Assembly: GCA_029237695.1 (NCBI GenBank)
Contig: CM055272.1
Coordinates: forward strand, 34,172,791-34,236,790
Length of the DNA: 64,000 bases
Source of the DNA: Conchocele bisecta
Lineage: Eukaryota; Mollusca; Bivalvia; Lucinida; Thyasiridae
Direction of reading: 5' to 3'
In this document: positions 21,897-33,519 of the stretch, piece after piece
How the letters are laid out: each line of letters starts with the position of its first letter
Position numbering within the stretch: the stretch's first letter is position 1
Position numbers and translations under genes: made by a program
Notes under the pieces: generated by a model
Databases searched by the model: none
What the model saw: only the letters and a program-made list of their open reading frames with translations
What the model was told of the DNA's origin: nothing

Positions 21897-22716
21897 TACA
21901 TAGAGAATACCAGGCTAGTGTCTTTTGATATCAAGTTTATCAGGCAAGGCTATGAAACGCGTAGGAATTCCGAGGCTTGCCGAGGAATTCCTACCGTTTC
22001 CGAGCCGAGCCTGATAAACTTGATATCAAAATACACTAGCCTGGTATTCTATTTATCAGGTAACGTTTTATGCTCGAAAATGACATTATATGACGTTTTA
22101 TTCTATGGACAGAACGCGGATTTGTTTACGTTGCGTCCTTACACTGACGTCATTCGGTAACGTCACGTGACGTCATCCGACCAATGGAACGTCAGTTTTC
22201 ACTTCGTTGTAACCCGGATGTTTATATCATGGCAATGCCTGATACAACAATATGTTATCAGTCAGTACGTATTCGGTCAATGCAGGACACGTTACCTGAT
22301 AAACACGTGTATCAGGTAACGAGCTTTGTATTGGCCGCATACGTACTGACTGATAACGTATTGCTGTATCAGGCATTGCCCTGATACGAATATCCGGGTA
22401 ACAACAAATTGAAAAATGACGTTTCATTGGTCGAACGGTGTCACATGACGTTACCGAATGACATCAGTGGAATGACGTTACGGAAACAAGTCCGCGTTCT
22501 TTTCAACGAAAATAACGTCATAATTACTCATTCTGTAGCCTAAAACGTTACCTGATAAATAAAATACCATGCTAGTGTATTTTGATATAAAATTTATCGG
22601 GTTCGGCTCGGAAACGGTAGGAATTCCTCGGCTAGCCTCGGAATTCATACGCGTTTCCTAGCCTTGCCTGATAAATTTGATATCAAAGGACACTAGCATG
22701 GTATTCTCTGTATACT
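21897..22716. repeat. 820-bp nested palindrome
   Basis: A long inverted repeat centred on CACGTG at 22304-22309. The outer arms contain smaller hairpins of their own (GAATACCAGGCTAGTGTCTT, then AATTCCGAGGCTTGCCGAGG). The middle holds TGATACAACAATATGTTATC and CAGTCAGTACGTATTCGG in inverted pairs. Both strands carry a similar 66-codon open frame simply because the DNA is palindromic. Confidence 0.85.
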
Positions 22717-22719
22717 TGG

Positions 22720-23057
22720 TGTTGGGAACAGGTCTACATTGTGTAGCAGGAACAATTATTAATGAAGCGTTTCGAACCGAGTCCACACTTTCATTAATCC
22801 CGTATCCCTTACACTTGAATGAGCAGATACCGTACAAGCTTAGTGCGAGCTACTCAAAAGAAAATCTGTTTCTAATACATTTGCCATAAACGGGTTATAA
22901 TGCAATTAAGTCGCCATTAATGAAAGTGTGGACGGAAATTAACACGGTGTTTGGCACGTGACTCAATGAACGTGTTATCCCAATCTGCAGTATGAAGTCA
23001 CGATTGACGCCTGACCTGGAACGGTTAATTGGCCATATCTAGAAATTACTTAATTTA
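22720..23057. other. No gene seen
   Basis: Contains CATTAATCCC..TTTCATTAATGAAAGTG-like inverted words but no gene. Confidence 0.4.
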
Positions 23058-23304
23058 TATGTGGCCCTGACTGGAGAAATGGGGCTTATGGGATTTGTGA
23101 CCAACGTCGCACCTGATCAGATATCACACTGTTGTAGCATGGAAACGATCTATTTTGTTTATTAGAAACAGGACGGGTGTTTCCTTAATAGAATGGCGAA
23201 CAGTGCAGACCCTGATCAGACTGTGCGGACGCACAGGCTGATCGGGATCTACACTGGTAGCAACTCCCATAAACCCCATTCTTCCAGTCGAAGACACATA
23301 TATG
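23058..23304. mobile_element. D family MITE
   Basis: CTGACTGGAGAAATGGGGCT at the left, an inner hairpin CAGACTGTGCGGACGCACAG, and AAACCCCATTCTTCCAGTCG at the right. Confidence 0.8.
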
Positions 23305-23668
23305 TTTGTGTTGGTGTTGCTGCTGTTTCCAAAAACATGAGCATTATGATGCACATGCTTTCATTGGCACAGATAGAGGCACACGGGCGGTCCTAAATGT
23401 GAGAGGAACCCAGAGTATCCGGAGGAAACCCACATGTGCAATATGGCGATCACATATCATCTCTCATAGTCGAGGGTCTAACCTGGGACACGTTGATGAG
23501 AAGAGCGATTGTTACACCATCGCCTTCACTAACCGTGCCAACATTTGTCAATTTATTTATTACATAATACTTGAATATTGTGCTTGAAAGCAAACAGCTT
23601 GATTGGCTGAGCCTGAGCTTGATTGCGAGTAAATAATGTCAATAGAAGTTCAGAAACATTGACAAGAT

Positions 23669-23977
23669 CTGTAGCCGATTTCACCAATATTGCAAAGTAA
23701 ACTTATCTAGCAAAGTATACTTTGAGGGAGTAATCATTGATTTTCCACGAAATGCATTATTTCATATAGAAATAACGATAACATATATTTGATGATTACA
23801 ACTATGCAGAATTATTATACTGAATTTATTACATTATCACAGCCAAATTGGCTGTGATAATGTAATAAATTCAGTATAATAAAAAATAATAAATGTATCC
23901 TTAAGTTGAAAATTTCTCCCTCAAAGTTTACTTTGCTAGATAAGTATACTTTGCAATGTTGGTGAAATAGGCTACTG
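23669..23977. mobile_element. A family MITE, copy 3
   Basis: GTAGCCGATTTCACCAATAT to ATGTTGGTGAAATAGGCTAC, with the inner hairpin CACAGCCAAATTGGCTGTG. Confidence 0.85.
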
Positions 23978-24800
23978 GACAAGATTAATGCAGGCGGTGA
24001 CGTACCATTTGCTCGCAAACCGGACCAGTAATTAATTATTCCATTCTGTTACATATATAGTGATACGTGACCTATACCATTGTAAGTATTGTCAGTATCA
24101 TCAGCTGTCTGGCGGCTTTACTTATAGACTGGAAGCTCTACTACGTCATTGGTTTAATTAGCATTTAGCTGGAAAAGAAGCCACACGTTCTCGGAATTCA
24201 GATCTGTCTGCAAAGGCTTCAGCAAGTTATATCTTACGATTTATTAATAGCAGTATAAGTATCACATGACGTCGGTCTTATTGTAATGAGATAGATGCAT
24301 GTACATAACTATGGCGCCGTGTTATATCAGCATATTATGCTGGCTTAAAATGGTTTTTATTCGAGCGCTAGCGAAGAATTATACAACATCCAAATTTGTG
24401 GTTTTACAGCTTTTTTGCAAATTAGATAATGTCGGTCGCAGAACATAATTTGCTGGTTGAACTTTAAAAAAAAAACGGGTTTTACGCCATGAAGAAATAG
24501 TTCTAACAACTTAGCTTGATCGCCTTTTCAGTGTGATAAATGTTGTTGTGTGCTAAATGTTTGTTATTAGAAATGTTTCCGTAGTCTAAACGTGCGACGA
24601 TTAACCGCCATACTCGAATATTCGCGATTCGTAACTCCATGGTTCGGTGCACGAATACAATCTTGCGGTTTTCCAAAATCTATTTTCAACGCGTTGTTGT
24701 TGTTGCTGATGTGAAATTCCATCCGCAAACACATACTGCGAGGAATTTCAGGACGTTCAGTCTTTTTATCTTTTTATTCTTTGGCATTTCTAAATAAATG
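23978..24800. other. No gene seen
   Basis: Begins with about 40 bp shared with the right flank of the A copy at 3847; otherwise no repeat or coding signal was recognised. Confidence 0.45.
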
Positions 24801-24802
24801 TA

Positions 24803-24867
24803 TATATGTTGTGACCACTCATTTGAGCCGTCGTCGAGACGGCTCAAATGAGTGGTCACAACATATT
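24803..24867. repeat. Dispersed hairpin ATATGTTGTGACCACTCATT, copy 1
   Basis: Arms of about 30 bp around CCGTCGTCGAGACGG. A near-identical copy sits at 38385-38452 and a decayed one at about 41858-41935. Confidence 0.85.
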
Positions 24868-24902
24868 ACCTTGATCTTGAAAACAAATTATGCCAGATTG
24901 AT

Positions 24903-25086
24903 TTCCCCAGGGTGTCCGCTTTAGGGAGGTTCCACTGAAAATCAGGCATATGACCATTTTTAAATGTATTGGCGTGCTTTCCAATCATGAACACACATTA
25001 ACAACTGAGATAAATGGTCAAGAAACTCATCAAAAATAAAGTAACAGAGGTTGCCTTGGTGTCCGGTTTAGAGAGGTTCCACTGTA
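24903..25086. mobile_element. I family (pogo/Tigger-like)
   Basis: GGGTGTCCGCTTTAGGGAGG to GTCCGGTTTAGAGAGGTTCC, with the shared interior GATAAATGGTCAAGAAACTC. Confidence 0.7.
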
Positions 25087-25155
25087 TTGTCAATAACAGT
25101 GTTTGTCTAGGGATATTCGTCTCGAAGATTGATCTACAAATTGGCCATTGACATA

Positions 25156-25645
25156 TTAAAGGTACATGAACACTCAGTAGGCACAAACTGTTCTTTATAG
25201 CAATTAAATAAGTGTATACATGTACTTGTGTCACTATTCCACAAGTTCTAAACATTATGAGTGCCCGCAATACAGATATAATCAGTTAGAAATATTTATT
25301 TTACTGATAGTGACGCGCGGTGGTATCGGGCTATTTTCATATGCAAATGAGGCATGATATTTTTTGGTTATTTATACTAATTAAATGTGTCACCTGCAAA
25401 TATAATATTTTCGACAGATTATAAAGTATGATCATTGCACATCAAAAAATAAATGCAGATAATAAATAGTAATGTCCGTTAACATTTTAAGGAAACACGG
25501 TTATCGCCCCTGATATCAGTGTAGAAATTTACGTCTGATATAAAGTGTATAATAATGCCAATCAATACGTGGTATTATGGTGAATGAATGTTTATCTCTG
25601 ATATAAAGAACATGTTGTGCCTTCTAAGTGGGCGTGTATTTTTAA
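25156..25645. mobile_element. C family TTAA MITE, copy 3
   Basis: TTAA, AGGTACATGAACACTCAGTA ... CTAAGTGGGCGTGTATTT, TTAA. The interior includes CGCCCCTGATATCAG as in other copies. Confidence 0.85.
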
Positions 25646-25808
25646 ATATAGACCAATTATATTTCAAACACAATGAGATGAACTAATTTTGTTTTCATTT
25701 CGACGATTTAGGGTATGTAAAAGTAATCATGTTTTCTGTTTTCGCGGAGAAAACCTACGACTGAGCGGTTGAACGTCTTTCTTTTGAAAATCACATACAA
25801 ACTGTTCG

Positions 25809-26054
25809 TTAACCCATTGAACCCGAAATCCGGCTCTAGTGGTATATGCAAAAAGTGCAGATCCAGATGAGCCGGGTCGTAACGAGCATCAGGATCTGCA
25901 CTTTTTGAAAGTAATTTTAATATTTTTGAGAACAAAAAATATCCCCTTTTCATAAATGGACTAGTCTGAAAACCATTTTATGACGGTTGGGTTGGTTGCA
26001 AAATGAACATATCAAAATCCATTCCAGTTACTTAGGGGTGAAAGTGTTAATTTC
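25809..26054. mobile_element. H family MITE
   Basis: GTTAACCCATTGAACCCGAA to GGGGTGAAAGTGTTAAT, with the core TGCAGATCCAGATGAGCCGG and GGACTAGTCTGAAAACC. The TTAA ends resemble the target duplications of C, G and R. Confidence 0.75.
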
Positions 26055-26169
26055 ACAATGTTTTGTTGTCACATATGGTAGTACATTTACATACATCTAT
26101 TACTATTGTCTTCGTGTACAAGTACATCATTGGACGGTGGTTGCAATGGTCGGGCGAACGTGACGGCGT

Positions 26170-26525
26170 AAATTAACGGTTGGGGTTCCTCCTTATATTT
26201 GGCTCTCAGGTACGTTTTTATCTTTGGCTCTTTTGTTACCTGGGAGCTGAATTGGTTTACTGCCTGTTATAAAAGTAGTAAGATTATTACTGATCCTCCT
26301 GCTTTTGGGAGGGGGTCAAGTGATTCTGGTGTGACGAGGACCTGGCATCATATCAGGATTATTCTGATTACACGGCTGAATACATATTTTTTTTTTGTAA
26401 ATATTCAGTTCCGATTTTGGGATTTTCCCTCCAGTTGTACAGGTAATATTATGGGTTTTAGTACTAAACCCATTGACCCAGCCTTAAATGACCCTAACTG
26501 TTGATAGGCCGTTAAACCCCAACAA
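26170..26525 (+). repeat. Retroposon-like repeat with mollusc-type 3' tail
   Basis: Ends CCCTAACTGTTGATAGGCCG TTAAACCCCAACAAACAG, a tail common on short retroposons in mollusc genomes (from memory of such sequences). A 5' boundary and internal promoter boxes could not be placed. It supports a molluscan origin. Confidence 0.5.
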
Positions 26526-27012
26526 ACAGACATAATTTGACGGATAATCTTTCGATATAAAGAGAGACAACGATTTGCTTGAGAATTTAGTTGAGCGTTC
26601 AATCTCTGGCTGATGACTGTTTCCATAGCGATAGTAATTGTTCAAGGGGCTTAGGTCAATGCTCTCATGTCGGCAATTACTTTCTGCCCTTGGGTCACCG
26701 GGAAATTCGCAAACCGATTGGTTATTATCTTTTCAAGAAGATTTAAATAAAGCATAATTGGATATTAGATATCTGTATCGAATTTTACCTTTTAACTCGA
26801 GAGCCACACGTTAACCTCTAAACAAGTCAAGAGACGTGATCTGTACACTTTATCCAGACAGTTTTCACATGGTCAGGTAATCATACACGATTACATTTTG
26901 CCATCGGTATATCGTCTTCGGGATAAAAAAACAACCACAGAAAATGAATCCTATCGGATGGGGACTTAAATAGTCGGTCCCGACATACAAGGTCATCGAA
27001 CCAGTGCCGTCG

Positions 27013-27241
27013 TTAACCCTTTCCCTGTTTTGCGATATTTCGACTCATCCAAATCCAAAACATCTGAATAAAAGAATCAAATGCTGGGTCAAATGATAGT
27101 TAAATTATCTGATAGAGTAGAAAACATTGTGGGAAAAGGAGAAATTGCTTGTTACAAGCAATTTCTCCTTTTCCCACAATGTTTTCAAAAGACATCTTCT
27201 GCAGAGGCGTGAAAAGTCGTCTCTATCAGGGAAAGGGTTAA
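27013..27241. mobile_element. R element: TTAA foldback
   Basis: TTAA at 27013-27016 and 27238-27241 flank CCCTTTCCCTG and CAGGGAAAGGG. The centre is the hairpin GTGGGAAAAGGAGAAATTGC / inverse at 27119-27186. Confidence 0.75.
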
Positions 27242-27325
27242 ATAAAAGCATTTACATTTATGAAATCATCTATACTTTATTGCAGACTGTTTCTCACACA
27301 TATCATTTGATTGATGGAGGCATCA

Positions 27326-27572
27326 TATATGGCTGTGACTGGAGAAATGTGGCTTATGCGTTTTGTGACCAGTGTAGCTCTTGATCAAATAGCACACTCC
27401 TGTAGCTTGATAACGATTTATAGTGTTTGTTAGAAGCACGACGGATGTTTTATTGAAGGAATGGCGAACAGTGCAGATCCTGATCAGACTGTGCCGATGC
27501 ACAGTCTGATCTGGATCTACACTGGTCGCCAACCCATAAAATCCTCATTTCTCCTGTCGAAGTTACATATAA
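27326..27572. mobile_element. D family MITE
   Basis: ATATGGCTGTGACTGGAGAA at the left; hairpin CAGACTGTGCCGATGCACAG; TTTCTCCTGTCGAAG at the right. Confidence 0.75.
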
Positions 27573-27819
27573 CCTTCCGTCAATGTATTATAAGTTCTAA
27601 AATGCCCGGGTATGGAAGGTGTGCCAATTCCCAGGCGAATGAATGACTGAATTCTAAGTTATAGTCAAACAAATTTAAGTTGAAAGCTATGTGACGCCTC
27701 GTTTGCTCCGTGTTTTAGTGTAATCAACAACACTCTGATATATCAATTAGCTAAACAGCTTTATCTATATCCATTTACATTTTATGTCGAGGTGCCCGCG
27801 AGGGTTTATGTATTTCAAA

Positions 27820-27990
27820 CGTAAATTGGACAATCACTTGACAATTAATTGCCAGTTTGGACGTTCGCCAGAATATAAGAATGTGTATTACATGAAATTG
27901 GAGTACGTAAATTGGACAATCATTTGACAATTAATTGCCAGTTTGGACGTTCGCAAGAATATAAGAATGTTTATTACATGAAATTGGCTT
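27820..27990. repeat. Tandem duplication, 86-bp unit
   Basis: ACGTAAATTGGACAATCA .. GTTTGGACGTTCGC .. TACATGAAATTGG appears twice, starting at about 27820 and 27906. Confidence 0.9.
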
Positions 27991-28203
27991 TCGCATTGCA
28001 ATAACGCAGTGTATTAAACAATAATTTCAGCACAAACATATTTACACAATTCCCTAACATTTGATTGGCCCGTAACAAGTCTCTGTCCAAAATGTATATC
28101 CCAGTAAACTCCGCGCGATGTCAGTGCTGTCAATGTAAACAAATGGCTGCCGTCTGTCAAAATAAACACATTTTCTTGATGAATGTATTTCAAATGCTGG
28201 AAT

Positions 28204-28426
28204 TATAAGGAATGAATGGCCTTTCTGTGGAATTTATCGGGGATATAAACTTGGAAAAGTCGCGGGAATACTGGACGAGGCCTTAACAAAATTACTATTT
28301 TCTAAAAAAATAAATATATATATTTTTTTTTCGAAAATTGTAATTTTTTTGTCCAGTATTCCCGCGACTTTTACAAGTTTATACCCCGATAAATTCCACA
28401 AAAAGGCCATTCATTCCTATATTATA
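28204..28426. repeat. Foldback with about 80-bp arms
   Basis: GAATGAATGGCCTTTCTGTG, TGGAATTTATCGGGG and GTCGCGGGAATACTGGAC pair with the right half around an A/T-rich loop. Confidence 0.8.
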
Positions 28427-28647
28427 TTACACTAATATGATAACTATATATGCAAATGCTACTGGTACAGAAAACATGTTAGGTGATCCAAACAAACTCA
28501 ATACATGATGCTGTGCTGATTAAATAAACAGAAACTAACGTTTGTGTTGATTTAATTTGGTAGGCATTACACACGTTGACTGATTTCAATAGCAACTCGG
28601 CATGGTCTCGTTTCTAATCAAATCAATACAATCGTTTAATAAATATA

Positions 28648-28862
28648 CAGTTAAGCCTCAATAAACCGACACTAAAAATAACCTATGATCTTATTTTGAT
28701 GAGCTTCTTGGTCATTTATCTCAGGTGACAATGTCTGATCGTGATCCTATGACACACACCTATTGCTCAGAATGATCAAATGCCAGATTTACAGTGAAAC
28801 ATCTCTAAGCCGGACACCCTGGGGACCTCCCAGGGTGTCCGGTTTAGAGAGGTTCCACTGTT
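28648..28862. mobile_element. I family (pogo/Tigger-like)
   Basis: ACAGTTAAGCCTCAATAAAC at the left; CAGTGAAACATCTCTAAGCC and GTTTAGAGAGGTTCCACTG at the right, as an inner hairpin around CCTGGGGACCTCCCAGG. Confidence 0.75.
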
Positions 28863-28989
28863 TATGTATTGTATAACTATCACTCGTGTAATATCATCGA
28901 TACTCGTATATACATTGCAGATGCAAATTGAGGTGTAATATATATGAGGCACGCCCAAGTGAGTGTATACCTGAGAAACTGTGTGCTTT

Positions 28990-29150
28990 TTCATCACGTA
29001 AATGACGTCGATAGAGGATGAAATTTTCATAGCGATGTTCCGCATTTGCTATGAAACTTTTGTCAACTTTCGACGTCATTTACGGAAAATATCGTAAATT
29101 TTGTAAATGTTTTTGTAAATGTATGTTCTTAGGTACAACATCACATAATG
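28990..29150. repeat. E-like diverged core
   Basis: GAAATTTTCATAGCGATG / inverted CTATGAAACTTTTGTCAAC, then CGTCATTTACGGAAAATATC as in E, then GGTACAACATCAC. Confidence 0.55.
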
Positions 29151-29390
29151 AGGAAATCAGATGTGTCGCATTTTTAGACCAGTGTACACCCAGAGCAGCT
29201 TATCAGTCTTATCATGCCCTTCACTCTTCGTAATTTATTAAGCACGTGGCGGGTTTTTGGGTGTCCGATTTAGTGAGGTTCTACTGTATATATATGTATA
29301 ATAGAGACGTTGCTGCCAAAATTGTTTTCAGGCAATTACTGGTGCCACGGGGTTCGTAAAACCGAAGAGAAACGAGCAGTCTTATCTCAT

Positions 29391-29620
29391 ATATGTCTGT
29401 GACTGGCGAAATGTGGCTTATGGGTTTTGCGACCAGTGTATACCCAGATCAGACTGTGCATCCGCACAGTCTGATCAGGATCTGCACTGTTCGCCATTCC
29501 ATCAATGAAACACCCGGCATGCTTATAACAATGAATATAGATCGTTATCACGCTACGGGAGTGTGGCATTTGAAGAACCACACTGGTGAGAAATCCCATA
29601 AGCCCCATTTTTCCAGTATG
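29391..29620. mobile_element. D family MITE
   Basis: ATATGTCTGTGACTGGCGAA, CAGACTGTGCATCCGCACAG, CCCCATTTTTCCAGT. Confidence 0.8.
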
Positions 29621-29756
29621 CCGGTTCTCAGGGGTTTGTTTTCATTCAGGTAGATAAGAGTAGGTTTAAGTGTTCACTACGTGAATTTAGCATAATGTAC
29701 GAATTTCTAATACACGGACCAACATAAAAAATAAACCTTTATTTAGTTTGCAACTA

Positions 29757-30579
29757 CAGTGGAACCTCTCTCAACCGGACACCCTGGGAGGTCCGTTTTA
29801 GAAAGGTTCCACTGTAAAGCAGGCATATGACTCAGGGCTGTCAATAAGTTTCCAAGTAGCAGGGTAAAATCTAAAAGTAGCCAGGTTATTGAACGAGCAA
29901 AGCTCGTTCGTCGAGTAAGCGAAGCTTAAGAGATGGCTAGGGGAGTCCGAGGGCATGCCCCCTCCGGAAAATGTTTGACCTCTAGACTCAATTTCCTGCA
30001 TTCTGGTGTCTTTTAGAATCAATATTTGCACCTATATTTAGTCAACTTTTGCCAGAAGTAAATTACATGTTCATTAATTCTGCCATTTTTGGTGATAGAA
30101 ATTGAGAATATTGGTTCTAAACGACATAAAAATGCAGGAAAGTGAATGTAGATATCTAGGCGTGGGTATAGGATTTCCAGTTGGGGAGGGGGGGCGTCAA
30201 CCAAAATGAAATGTATGCGGGGGAGGGTTTGGGGGTCCTCCCCAACGAACATTTTTTAAACCAGAACGCCTCACACACTATTTCCTGGCTCAACGCTGAT
30301 TATTTCACCTGCAAAAACTTGATTTTGGACTTTTAAAAAACAAGAATTGTGCATGGTTTTGGGGGTCTACCAAAGAAGAACATTTTTAAAACCAGAACCA
30401 CTCAGGCGCGATTTCCAGGCACATACATTGTAGGTTGAATAAAAAAAAAGTTTTATAGGCCTAATTCATTATTAATTTGTATTCAAGGGTGAAAATTGGC
30501 TGAATGGCCGTACATACGCGGATAAATTCATTATTCACACACGATCAAAGTTCGATTTCTTTTTGATTTTTTTTTGTAA

Positions 30580-30613
<34 letters not shown>

Positions 30614-30825
30614 GAGAAAGTAGCCGGTGCCGAATGAGGAAGTTGCCGGGGGGAAATCCCCGGCCCCCGGCCCTTATTGAGAGCCCTGATGACTATTCCA
30701 GGACATGTGTTCATGCTTTGCGATCACGAACAGATATTACCATCGGAGATACATAAGACAGCAACCCACAAAAATAACCAGTGAATCGATTTACAGGGTG
30801 TCCGGTTTAGAGAGGTTTCACTGTA
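29757..30825. mobile_element. I family element split by an 856-bp insertion
   Basis: ACAGTGGAACCTCTCTCAAC begins it, and GTGTCCGGTTTAGAGAGG plus CACTGTATT ends it at about 30824. The interior CAGGCATATGACTATTCC is interrupted at ATGACT by the element at 29833-30688. Confidence 0.75.
29833..30688. mobile_element. 856-bp non-autonomous element, hAT-like ends
   Basis: Ends CAGGGCTGTCAATAAG and CTTATTGAGAGCCCTG. ATGACT is duplicated at 29827-29832 and 30689-30694. Includes a long poly-T run (30570-30610) and two imperfect internal copies of ACATTTTTAAAACCAGAAC. No transposase. Confidence 0.8.
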
Positions 30826-30919
30826 TTACAAAGAAGCGTGAGAGCACGTATACAAATGCTTTCTCTGTCACATGTGGGAGGAAACCAGAGTACCCGGAGG
30901 AAACCCACTTGTCCACTCC

Positions 30920-31112
30920 GGGGCTCGTTTCACTAAACTTCGTACGACTAAGATGTTCGTAACTGTAAATTTCACATTAACAGTGTTTTCTTGTAAAACA
31001 TTAATGGATTTACATTTATTGAGCATAGGCTGCATATGCAGCCAATGTTCAATAAATGTAAATCCATCAATTGAAATTTCCAGACTATCGTAAATTTGAT
31101 GAAACGAGCCCT
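30920..31112. mobile_element. B family MITE
   Basis: GCTCGTTTCACTAAACTTCG to TTTGATGAAACGAGCCC, with a central GCATATGCAGCC palindrome. The right arm is shortened. Confidence 0.85.
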
Positions 31113-31265
31113 AGATCGGACAAGTGGATTTCCTCCTCCGGGTAATCCGGTTTCCTCCTAGGTGACCACCATTCCAATGTAATCTAGCTACATAGGTCCA
31201 CTTTCAGGTATGGAATCATTGACGTCATACGTGTACGTCACTTTGTATTCTTACATCACCTTCAT

Positions 31266-31780
31266 TTAAAGGTACATGCCCACTCAGTAGGCACAAAATG
31301 TTCTTTATAGGAATTAAATAAGTGTATACTTGTGTCACTATTCCATTAGTTCTAAAAATTACGAGTGCCCGCTGTACATATATAATCATTTAGTAATATT
31401 TATTTTACTGATAGTGACTCGCGGTGGTTTCAGGCTATTTTCATATGCAAATGAAGTATGATATATTTTAATTATTTATACTGATTTAATGCGTCCCCTG
31501 AAAATAATAATGTTTTCGACAGATTATAAAGCATGATCAATTGCACATCACAAATAAATATAGAGAATCAATAGCAGTGTCCGTTAACATTTAAAAAAAA
31601 ACAACGTTATCGCCCCTGATATCAGTGTGTAAATTTACGTCTGATGTAAAATGTATAATACTGCCCCAATCAATACGTGGAGTAATGGTGAATGAATGGT
31701 TAGTTTGCCAGAAAATGTCTCAGGTGATGTCTCTGATATAAAGAACATGTTGTGCCTACTGAGTAGGCATGTACCTTTCA
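31266..31780. mobile_element. C family TTAA MITE, copy 4
   Basis: TTAA, AGGTACATGCCCACTCAGTA ... TACTGAGTAGGCATGTACCT, TTCA. One target copy has mutated from TTAA. Confidence 0.85.
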
Positions 31781-31805
31781 ATCACCTTCGTTTAATCAGT
31801 AAAAT

Positions 31806-31871
31806 AACTATTTTTAGGCATAATTATGTTTTTTTTAATAGAAAACAACATAATTATGCCTAAAAATAGTT
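31806..31871. repeat. Perfect hairpin, 25-bp arms
   Basis: AACTATTTTTAGGCATAATT and its complement with a 16-nt T/A-rich loop. Confidence 0.85.
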
Positions 31872-31923
31872 GTGATGCTGGTGACAGTCCAGAATATGCA
31901 GTCTATATCTATGGTATTGTACG

Positions 31924-32404
31924 GTGTTCCGTTTAGACCATTGTAATATCGCTATCGGATCGATATTACGATAGCACGTTAGCACGACAACGATAGTACG
32001 ACATCACGGTGCTACGATGACGATCATACGATACTGCGATGACGATAGTACGATGCTACGATGACGATATCACGATGACGATCGTACGAAAATATATCGT
32101 ACTATCGTCATCGTACTATCGTACTATCGTACTATCGTCATCGTAGCATCGTGATATCGTACTATCGTCATCGTAGCATCGTAATATCGTCATCACAGTA
32201 TCGCTCTATCGTTATCGTAGCATCGTGATATCGTACTATCGTCATCGTAGCATCGTAATATCGTCATCACAGTATCGCTCTATCGTTATCGTAGCATCGT
32301 GATACCGTACAATCGTCATCGTAGCATCGTACTATCGTCATCGCAGTATCGTGCTATCGTAGTATCGACCCGATAACGATATTACGATGGCCTAAGCGGC
32401 ACAC
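31924..32404. mobile_element. Foldback element filled with an ATCG-type satellite
   Basis: Imperfect terminal inverted repeats GTGTTCCGTTTAGACCATTG and GTGTGCCGCTTAGGCCATCG (right end read inverted). The body is only ACGATG/ACGATAGT words on the left and their complements on the right. A 74-bp unit (starting GTGATATCGTACTATCG) is repeated exactly at 32151 and 32225 and loosely at 32299. Confidence 0.8.
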
Positions 32405-32545
32405 AATAATATTGTGTTATGTTTTGTCTTCTTTCTCAATAAAATTCTTGCTTGTCAATTCGATTTCTTCAAGATGTTCGTACTGACTTGGGGAAGTGCC
32501 GTTGGGGAATGCACCAAAATACCGTCCGTATAGAACGTATGTTTG

Positions 32546-32757
32546 TTAACCCTTACTATGCTGAATTAAATTTTATCGTCTGCTGGAAATGTTTTGTTTT
32601 CAATATTTCTCGATAAAAACCTGTTTTGGCAGCGCATGAGAATCGTCTCCACTGGAGACGATTCTCATGTGCTGTCAAAACTGTTTTTTTTGTGAAGAAT
32701 TAAGGCAAAAATTAAAAAATGTTCGTCTCCCGCGTAGTGAGGGTTAAGTGTGTCACA
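32546..32757. mobile_element. G family TTAA MITE
   Basis: TTAACCCTTACTATGC ... TAGTGAGGGTTAA, with a central hairpin GCGCATGAGAATCGTCTCCA / inverse and the shared TCGTCTGCTG / AAAATGTTCGTCTCC motifs. Confidence 0.8.
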
Positions 32758-33007
32758 GAGCTTGCTTGCAGAACTTGCACAATTGCTTTACGAATCTACG
32801 GATGTGTAATAGAGTGTTGCGGTAGTTTGACACAAATTTCCAGAGCTGTAAAAAACAAAAACATGATCACGTGACATAAGTTCAGAATCAGTCACTGAGA
32901 ATATGTTGTAAACACGACATATAGGCCTGGAATGTTAATGACGACAGCAATGCTTCAGTGCATAAAGGTTATTTTTGTTGGTATATTTAGTCAGTCCTTG
33001 TAACTAT

Positions 33008-33188
33008 TATTAAGCGGGAACCGAATATTGTCGTATGCTACTTTTCCATATTTGTCTCCTTTCTTAATAAAACATGATTTTGGCAGCTGGAGACGATTCT
33101 CATGCGCTGTCAAATTATTTTTGTTTCGAAAAAAAATCACAAAGAAAATAAACAGCAGACGATAAAATTAAATTCAGCATTCTAATGC
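33008..33188. mobile_element. G family, partial
   Basis: GGGAACCGAATATTGTCGTA, GGAGACGATTCTCATGCGC, ACAGCAGACGATAAAATTAA. One hairpin arm is lost. Confidence 0.65.
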
Positions 33189-33274
33189 TTATGCAGAAAT
33201 AGGTCATATGTCATTTTTATTTAAGCCGTAAATAAAAGAGAAGGGTCATATTTGGAGTAAACGGTTAGCAATAA

Positions 33275-33515
33275 AGTTGGCCGTGACTGGAGAAATGGGG
33301 CCTATGGGTCGTGTCACCAGTGTAGATTCATATCAGCACGTGCCTCCGTACAATCTGATCAGGATCTATATAATGTTCGCCATTCTATCTATGAAACATC
33401 TGCTACGCGTCTAGAAAGTACTTAAAGATCAGGTTAGAGGAGTGTGCTATTTGATCAAGAGCTACACTGGTCACAAGTCCCATAAGCCCAATGTCGCCAT
33501 TCACACCCACACTTA
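33275..33515. mobile_element. D family MITE
   Basis: CCGTGACTGGAGAAATGGGG, CATTCTATCTATGAAACATC, GAGCTACACTGGTCACAAG. Confidence 0.7.
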
Positions 33516-33519
33516 TAGT

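Noticed and set aside
22184..22427. Matching 66-codon proteins on both strands
   Set aside because: Forced by the symmetry of the 820-bp palindrome.
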